In this document: positions 12,796-15,678 of the stretch, in pieces
Numbering within the stretch: position 1 is the stretch's first letter
How the letters are laid out: each line of letters begins with the position of its first letter
From: Firmicutes bacterium CAG:110
GTDB taxonomy: Bacteria > Bacillota > Clostridia > Oscillospirales > Oscillospiraceae
NCBI GenBank assembly: GCA_000434635.1
Contig: HF988134.1
Coordinates: forward strand, 54,449 to 70,126
Length of the DNA: 15,678 bases
Reading direction: 5' to 3'
Notes under the pieces: model-generated
The model's input: only the letters and a program-made list of their open reading frames with translations
The model's database searches: none
Told to the model about the DNA's origin: nothing
Translations under genes and position numbers: made by a program

Positions 12796-15360
12796 TTAAC
12801 CCTGTCTTCTCTTGCGGTCGTAGACGCAGACAGCAGCCGCGCCGCAGAAGGAGAACATCAGAACGCTGCCCAGAATCATGGCAATCTCACCGCTGCCGGT
12901 CTTGGGAACGTTGTCCTTGCCGGAGTTGGACTTCCACTGGGCCTTGTAGGTGACATCTCCGGTCACGGTGTCTGTGACCTTGGGAGACCAACCGGTGAAG
13001 GTGTAGCCGGTGCGCTTGGGAGTGCCGCCGGTGAACTTGGGCGTGTCGGAGCCGTAGGCCAGATCCTTGTGAACTTCATCCTTGAAGATCACCTTGTTCT
13101 TCACGCCGTCGGTGTAGATAACGGTGTAAAGCGTACACTTGACCTTGAAGGTGACACTGTCCTTTTCGGCAGTCCACTTCTGGCCATCCCAAGTGAGCAC
13201 GATGTCCTTGGTGGCATCGTCATCCAGCTCATGCTTGCCTACGCGATACACGGTGCCGCTATACTCACCGACGTACTTTTCCGCCTTGATGGTGAGGGTG
13301 CAGGTATAGACATCGTTTTTAAGCGTGGGCGCGCTGATCTCGTAGGTATTCTCCAGCAGGGGGCTCCAGGCCGGATCACGATGCGCGGAAGTGGTGCCGC
13401 AATGCAAAGTCACGGAAATGTCCGGGAGCTGCTCAAGGGTGGGCGCTGTGGGCGGGACGATCTCGGTCTCGCACTTGACCTCGAAGGTGACATCGTCCGG
13501 TCTGCTCCAGTCCTTGGCTTCACTGTCCCACGTCAGAGTAACGGTCTTGCTCGCGTCGTTTTCGTGGACGAGGGTGTGCTCCTCGCCCTTGGCGTTGCTG
13601 TATGTAGCAACATATCCGGCTGCCTCGATGGTGATGGTGCAGGTGTAGCCGTCCTTGGCATTGCCTTCAACTTCACCGATCGCATACCTGCCTTCGTGCA
13701 GAGGGTAGATCGCGGTGCCGTGAACGTCTTTCTTCGTCGTGCAGATCACTTTTATGAAGCTGCCTAGATCAGCGGGGACGGGCTTTTCGGGCGGAACGAT
13801 CTCGGTCACGCACGCAACGTTGAAGGAAACGGGGGCGCCGCGCTTCACAGCCCATGCCTTATCCTTGTATTCCAGCACAACGGTGGCTTCGCCGTCCTTG
13901 GGGGTGTGAGCCGAGCCGGTATCGGTATCGAACTGATTTACGTACTTCTCGGACTTGATGGTGACAGTGTAGGTATAGCCGCTCGTGGCGTCGCCTTCGA
14001 CACCGCTGGTGGTGTAGGAATCGGCGATCAGGGCGTAGCCCTTGCTCTTGGGGTCATGAGTGGCCGCGTCGTTGGTGCAGTTGACGGTGATGCTGCCGAT
14101 CAGCTTGCTAAGCTCGTCGTGGTTGGGAGCAACGGGTTTTGTGCCGCAACGAACCGTGAAATTGACATGAGGATAAGCAGTATCAATGGACGGCGCGATC
14201 CACTTGCCATCGACATAACTCAGCGTGATTTTCTTGGTAGCCGCAGGAGGGGTATGCGTTGCCTTCTTATCCTGGTCGAACTGCGGCACATAACTTTCCG
14301 AGCTGATGGTAACATCGCAGATATATGTACCAACGCTGGATTGGCGAGGTGCGCTGATTTCTTTGATAGCATCCTCGATCAGGTCGAAATCCTTACTCCC
14401 GTGATTAGCGCTTGTATTGTCACATACGATCGTTACCTTGATATTTGCGCCGAGGACATCGTCCTTCGTGGCCTGCTCAGGCACGGAGGGAGCGGTGTCG
14501 CACACAACGTTGAAAATAATGGGGAGGGGAGTCTTAGGAGACCAGGTCTTCGTGCTGCTGTCGTATTCCAGAGTGATGACCTTCGGAGTGTGATCGGCGG
14601 TGGAGAGCGTATGCCCAGTATATTTCGTATTGTAGTCCTCCACATACGGCTGTGCGTTCACGGTAATATCACACGTGGGAATGTCACCGCTGCTATTAAC
14701 GTCGCCGACGGTGAAGGAACCATCCTTGAGGGGGTATGCAGCAGCGGGGTGGACACCAGAACCGGCGGTGCCGCAGAAAATTTTCACTACTTCATTGCCC
14801 AGCAGAGCCTTGACGTCTTCAGCCGTGGGCTTGGTGGGCTTGTCAGGCTGGGGAGGCGTGGGCAGGTCTTTGCCGCCGCTTATGGAGATATATGTGGAGG
14901 TGCCGCCAGCTGTATTAAAAGAAAGACCAAACGTGACGTCGCCTGTCGCTGCCGACATATCCTTGTTGTAGATCCATGCATTCTGCGGGAGGTCTGCTTC
15001 GTAATTGTCAATTTTCAATTTGACATACAGCTGCCAGCCGGTCTCGTTACTCCCTACGAAATGCGCAGTCGCGGAGCAGTCTTCTGGGTTATCGCTGCCG
15101 ACGTCGCTCCTGTTTATGTATTTGAAAAACTTAAATGAGCCTACGTCATGCGTTCCTTTTGTGGGGTTATAAAACGGCGCGCCATAGCTGGAGATATTCA
15201 GCGTAAGCGGCACACTGCTATTGGCATAAGCAGTTACGCCGCCATTCCCGTCCTGCGGTTCCGCAATATCCTCCGCGAACGCAGCCGTCGGCAGAAGGGC
15301 GCAGACCATCATCACGGCCAACAGCAGGCTGAAAATTCTGCGCAAACTGGTGTTGTTCAT
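12796..15360 (-). CDS. Surface protein B: unknown N-terminal head, five Cys/His repeats, VPKTG wall anchor
   Basis: An 854-aa exported, wall-anchored paralogue of protein A. The start is ATG 15360, with AAAGGAGAG upstream. The signal peptide is close to that of A (LRRIFSLLLAV) and is cut after AFA at 29. Then come a ~140-residue beta-rich head (about 31-170) unlike anything in A, a short PPQPDKPTKP linker, five unnamed Cys/His repeats B1-B5 (176-744), one InlB-type repeat (745-811), VPKTG (818-822), a membrane helix (825-847) and an RKRRQG tail. The head is rich in Asn/Ser/Gly/aromatics and is the best candidate for a specific binding role, but I do not recognise it. B is first in the order B, srtB, A. 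The last ~210 residues (B5, InlB, anchor) correspond to the end of A, so the two share a recent common origin. Confidence 0.92.
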   Translation of the reverse strand: MNNTSLRRIFSLLLAVMMVCALLPTAAFAEDIAEPQDGNGGVTAYANSSVPLTLNISSYGAPFYNPTKGTHDVGSFKFFKYINRSDVGSDNPEDCSATAHFVGSNETGWQLYVKLKIDNYEADLPQNAWIYNKDMSAATGDVTFGLSFNTAGGTSTYISISGGKDLPTPPQPDKPTKPTAEDVKALLGNEVVKIFCGTAGSGVHPAAAYPLKDGSFTVGDVNSSGDIPTCDITVNAQPYVEDYNTKYTGHTLSTADHTPKVITLEYDSSTKTWSPKTPLPIIFNVVCDTAPSVPEQATKDDVLGANIKVTIVCDNTSANHGSKDFDLIEDAIKEISAPRQSSVGTYICDVTISSESYVPQFDQDKKATHTPPAATKKITLSYVDGKWIAPSIDTAYPHVNFTVRCGTKPVAPNHDELSKLIGSITVNCTNDAATHDPKSKGYALIADSYTTSGVEGDATSGYTYTVTIKSEKYVNQFDTDTGSAHTPKDGEATVVLEYKDKAWAVKRGAPVSFNVACVTEIVPPEKPVPADLGSFIKVICTTKKDVHGTAIYPLHEGRYAIGEVEGNAKDGYTCTITIEAAGYVATYSNAKGEEHTLVHENDASKTVTLTWDSEAKDWSRPDDVTFEVKCETEIVPPTAPTLEQLPDISVTLHCGTTSAHRDPAWSPLLENTYEISAPTLKNDVYTCTLTIKAEKYVGEYSGTVYRVGKHELDDDATKDIVLTWDGQKWTAEKDSVTFKVKCTLYTVIYTDGVKNKVIFKDEVHKDLAYGSDTPKFTGGTPKRTGYTFTGWSPKVTDTVTGDVTYKAQWKSNSGKDNVPKTGSGEIAMILGSVLMFSFCGAAAVCVYDRKRRQG
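12799..12909 (-). other. LPXTG-like wall-sorting signal of protein B (VPKTG)
   Basis: It encodes residues 818-854: VPKTG, the hydrophobic stretch including LMFSFCGAAAV, and a basic RKRRQG tail. It differs from the anchor of A at only a few positions. The GKDN before the motif is also shared. Confidence 0.9.
13129..14835 (-). repeat. Five tandem Cys/His surface repeats B1-B5 (protein B)
   Basis: The units are B1 (14476-14835; C196, H204, C230, H250, C287), B2 (14125-14475; C313, H320, C348, H369, C405), B3 (13780-14124; C428, H435, Tyr464 in place of Cys, H485, C517), B4 (13441-13779; C540, H547, C574, H595, C630) and B5 (13129-13440; C654, H660, C687, H710, C742). Spacing between the conserved positions varies little. 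A Trp sits between the second His and last Cys in every unit (for example W273 and W387). The linkers are Pro-rich (EIVPP, APN, SVPE). B3 is the only unit of ten in A and B that lacks one of the three cysteines. Confidence 0.88.
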
Positions 15361-15440
15361 AATGAAATACTCTCCTTTCATTGTCCGATCCGTGCCAAAG
15401 GCACAGACCACTTGTACGGTAACGCCTCCATTACCTTTCT
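15361..15440 (-). promoter_or_regulatory. Structured 5' leader of surface protein B, homologous to that of A
   Basis: It holds hairpin GGTAA-(8)-TTACC (top-strand 15418-15435) and hairpin GTGCC-TTT-GGCAC on the minus strand (15392-15404), then the ribosome site AAAGGAGAG. Compared with the gene A leader, loop bases change while stems are kept. A CCGT...ACGG pairing that overlaps the second hairpin is also possible in both leaders, so two folds could compete. Confidence 0.6.
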
Positions 15441-15446
15441 GGTAGA

Positions 15447-15475
15447 ATTATAGTAGAACCTGCGCATAAAGTCAA
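15447..15475 (-). promoter_or_regulatory. Promoter of surface protein B
   Basis: On the minus strand TTGACT (15470-15475) and a perfect TATAAT (15447-15452) are 17 bp apart. The hexamers and spacing are identical to those of gene A, while the spacer sequence differs. Confidence 0.88.
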
Positions 15476-15598
15476 TGAAAAACGCTGCCGATTTTTGGAG
15501 AAGTTACAGAATCTTAAGAAATAAATCGAGGCGGTTAAGGCGGCACTTTTACCGGAAATCCTGCCAAAACGGGGGGCGTCTTCTATATACATTATATG

Positions 15599-15657
15599 TT
15601 GTAAATTCCCTCCGCCAGTGTTATAATTCATACTAAAACCTAATTAAGCGCTTTAAT
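15599..15657 (+). promoter_or_regulatory. Rightward promoter with operator-like palindrome for a gene beyond the window
   Basis: TTGTAA (15599-15604) and a perfect TATAAT (15622-15627) are 17 bp apart on the plus strand. About 15 bp further is a near-palindrome with the core AAGCGCTT (within 15642-15657), placed over the expected transcript start and first bases. The core resembles LacI-family operators. No start codon is seen before the window ends. The AT-rich stretch 15476-15598 shows nothing else I can support. Confidence 0.55.
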
Positions 15658-15678
15658 AATCCAATCGCGTCCGGTAAT

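Noticed and set aside
13129..14835. CRISPR array or DNA-level satellite as explanation of the periodic repeats
   Set aside because: The period is ~310-360 bp, in frame, with divergence that keeps protein features. This is protein repeat evolution, not a CRISPR array.
7555..15360. Sortase-assembled pilus operon
   Set aside because: Neither A nor B shows a pilin motif with a lysine or E-box, and the sortase is class B, not class C with a lid.
15431..15631. 66-codon minus-strand open frame upstream of gene B
   Set aside because: It runs over the gene B promoter, has no ribosome site and no recognisable protein features.

Overview
The window looks like chromosomal DNA of a GC-rich Gram-positive gut Clostridium-type bacterium (Oscillospiraceae-like). 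The grounds are GC-rich coding DNA with AT-rich promoters, strong AGGAGG-type ribosome sites, a two-subunit transketolase, a YerC/TrpR-like regulator, a class B sortase and surface proteins with InlB-type repeats and LPXTG-like anchors. The taxonomic call is inference; no rRNA or marker tree is available here.

Left third (1-7555), mostly housekeeping. The 3' part of a biotin protein ligase (+) converges on a two-gene transketolase operon (-) across a bidirectional terminator. A perfect-consensus promoter drives the transketolase pair. Divergent from it is a short ECF-like sigma factor overlapping by 4 bp a single-pass membrane protein that is probably its anti-sigma factor. A 165-bp multi-hairpin intergenic repeat separates this pair from a convergent YerC-family regulator. 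A divergent promoter region serves yerC (-) and ilvE (+). ilvE converges on a phosphoglucomutase-type enzyme (-) across a 19-bp perfect terminator hairpin.

Right two thirds (7555-15440), a surface-protein locus on the minus strand. The order of transcription is protein B (854 aa), class B sortase (299 aa), protein A (1343 aa). Both A and B have a signal peptide cut at residue 29, InlB-type repeats, five copies each of a ~100-115-residue repeat I cannot name, and a nearly identical C-terminal VPKTG anchor. Each has its own TTGACT-17-TATAAT promoter, a homologous ~80-nt leader with conserved hairpins, and a related terminator. The sortase between them is the obvious enzyme for attaching both proteins to the wall.

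The most interesting signal is the unnamed repeat. All ten copies keep two histidines and a tryptophan, and 29 of 30 cysteine positions are kept (C-x5-7-H ... C ... H ... W ... C). This suggests a covalently or metal-stabilised extracellular module. The second is the shared leader RNA of the two surface genes. The far right edge holds a rightward promoter with an operator-like palindrome for a gene outside the window.
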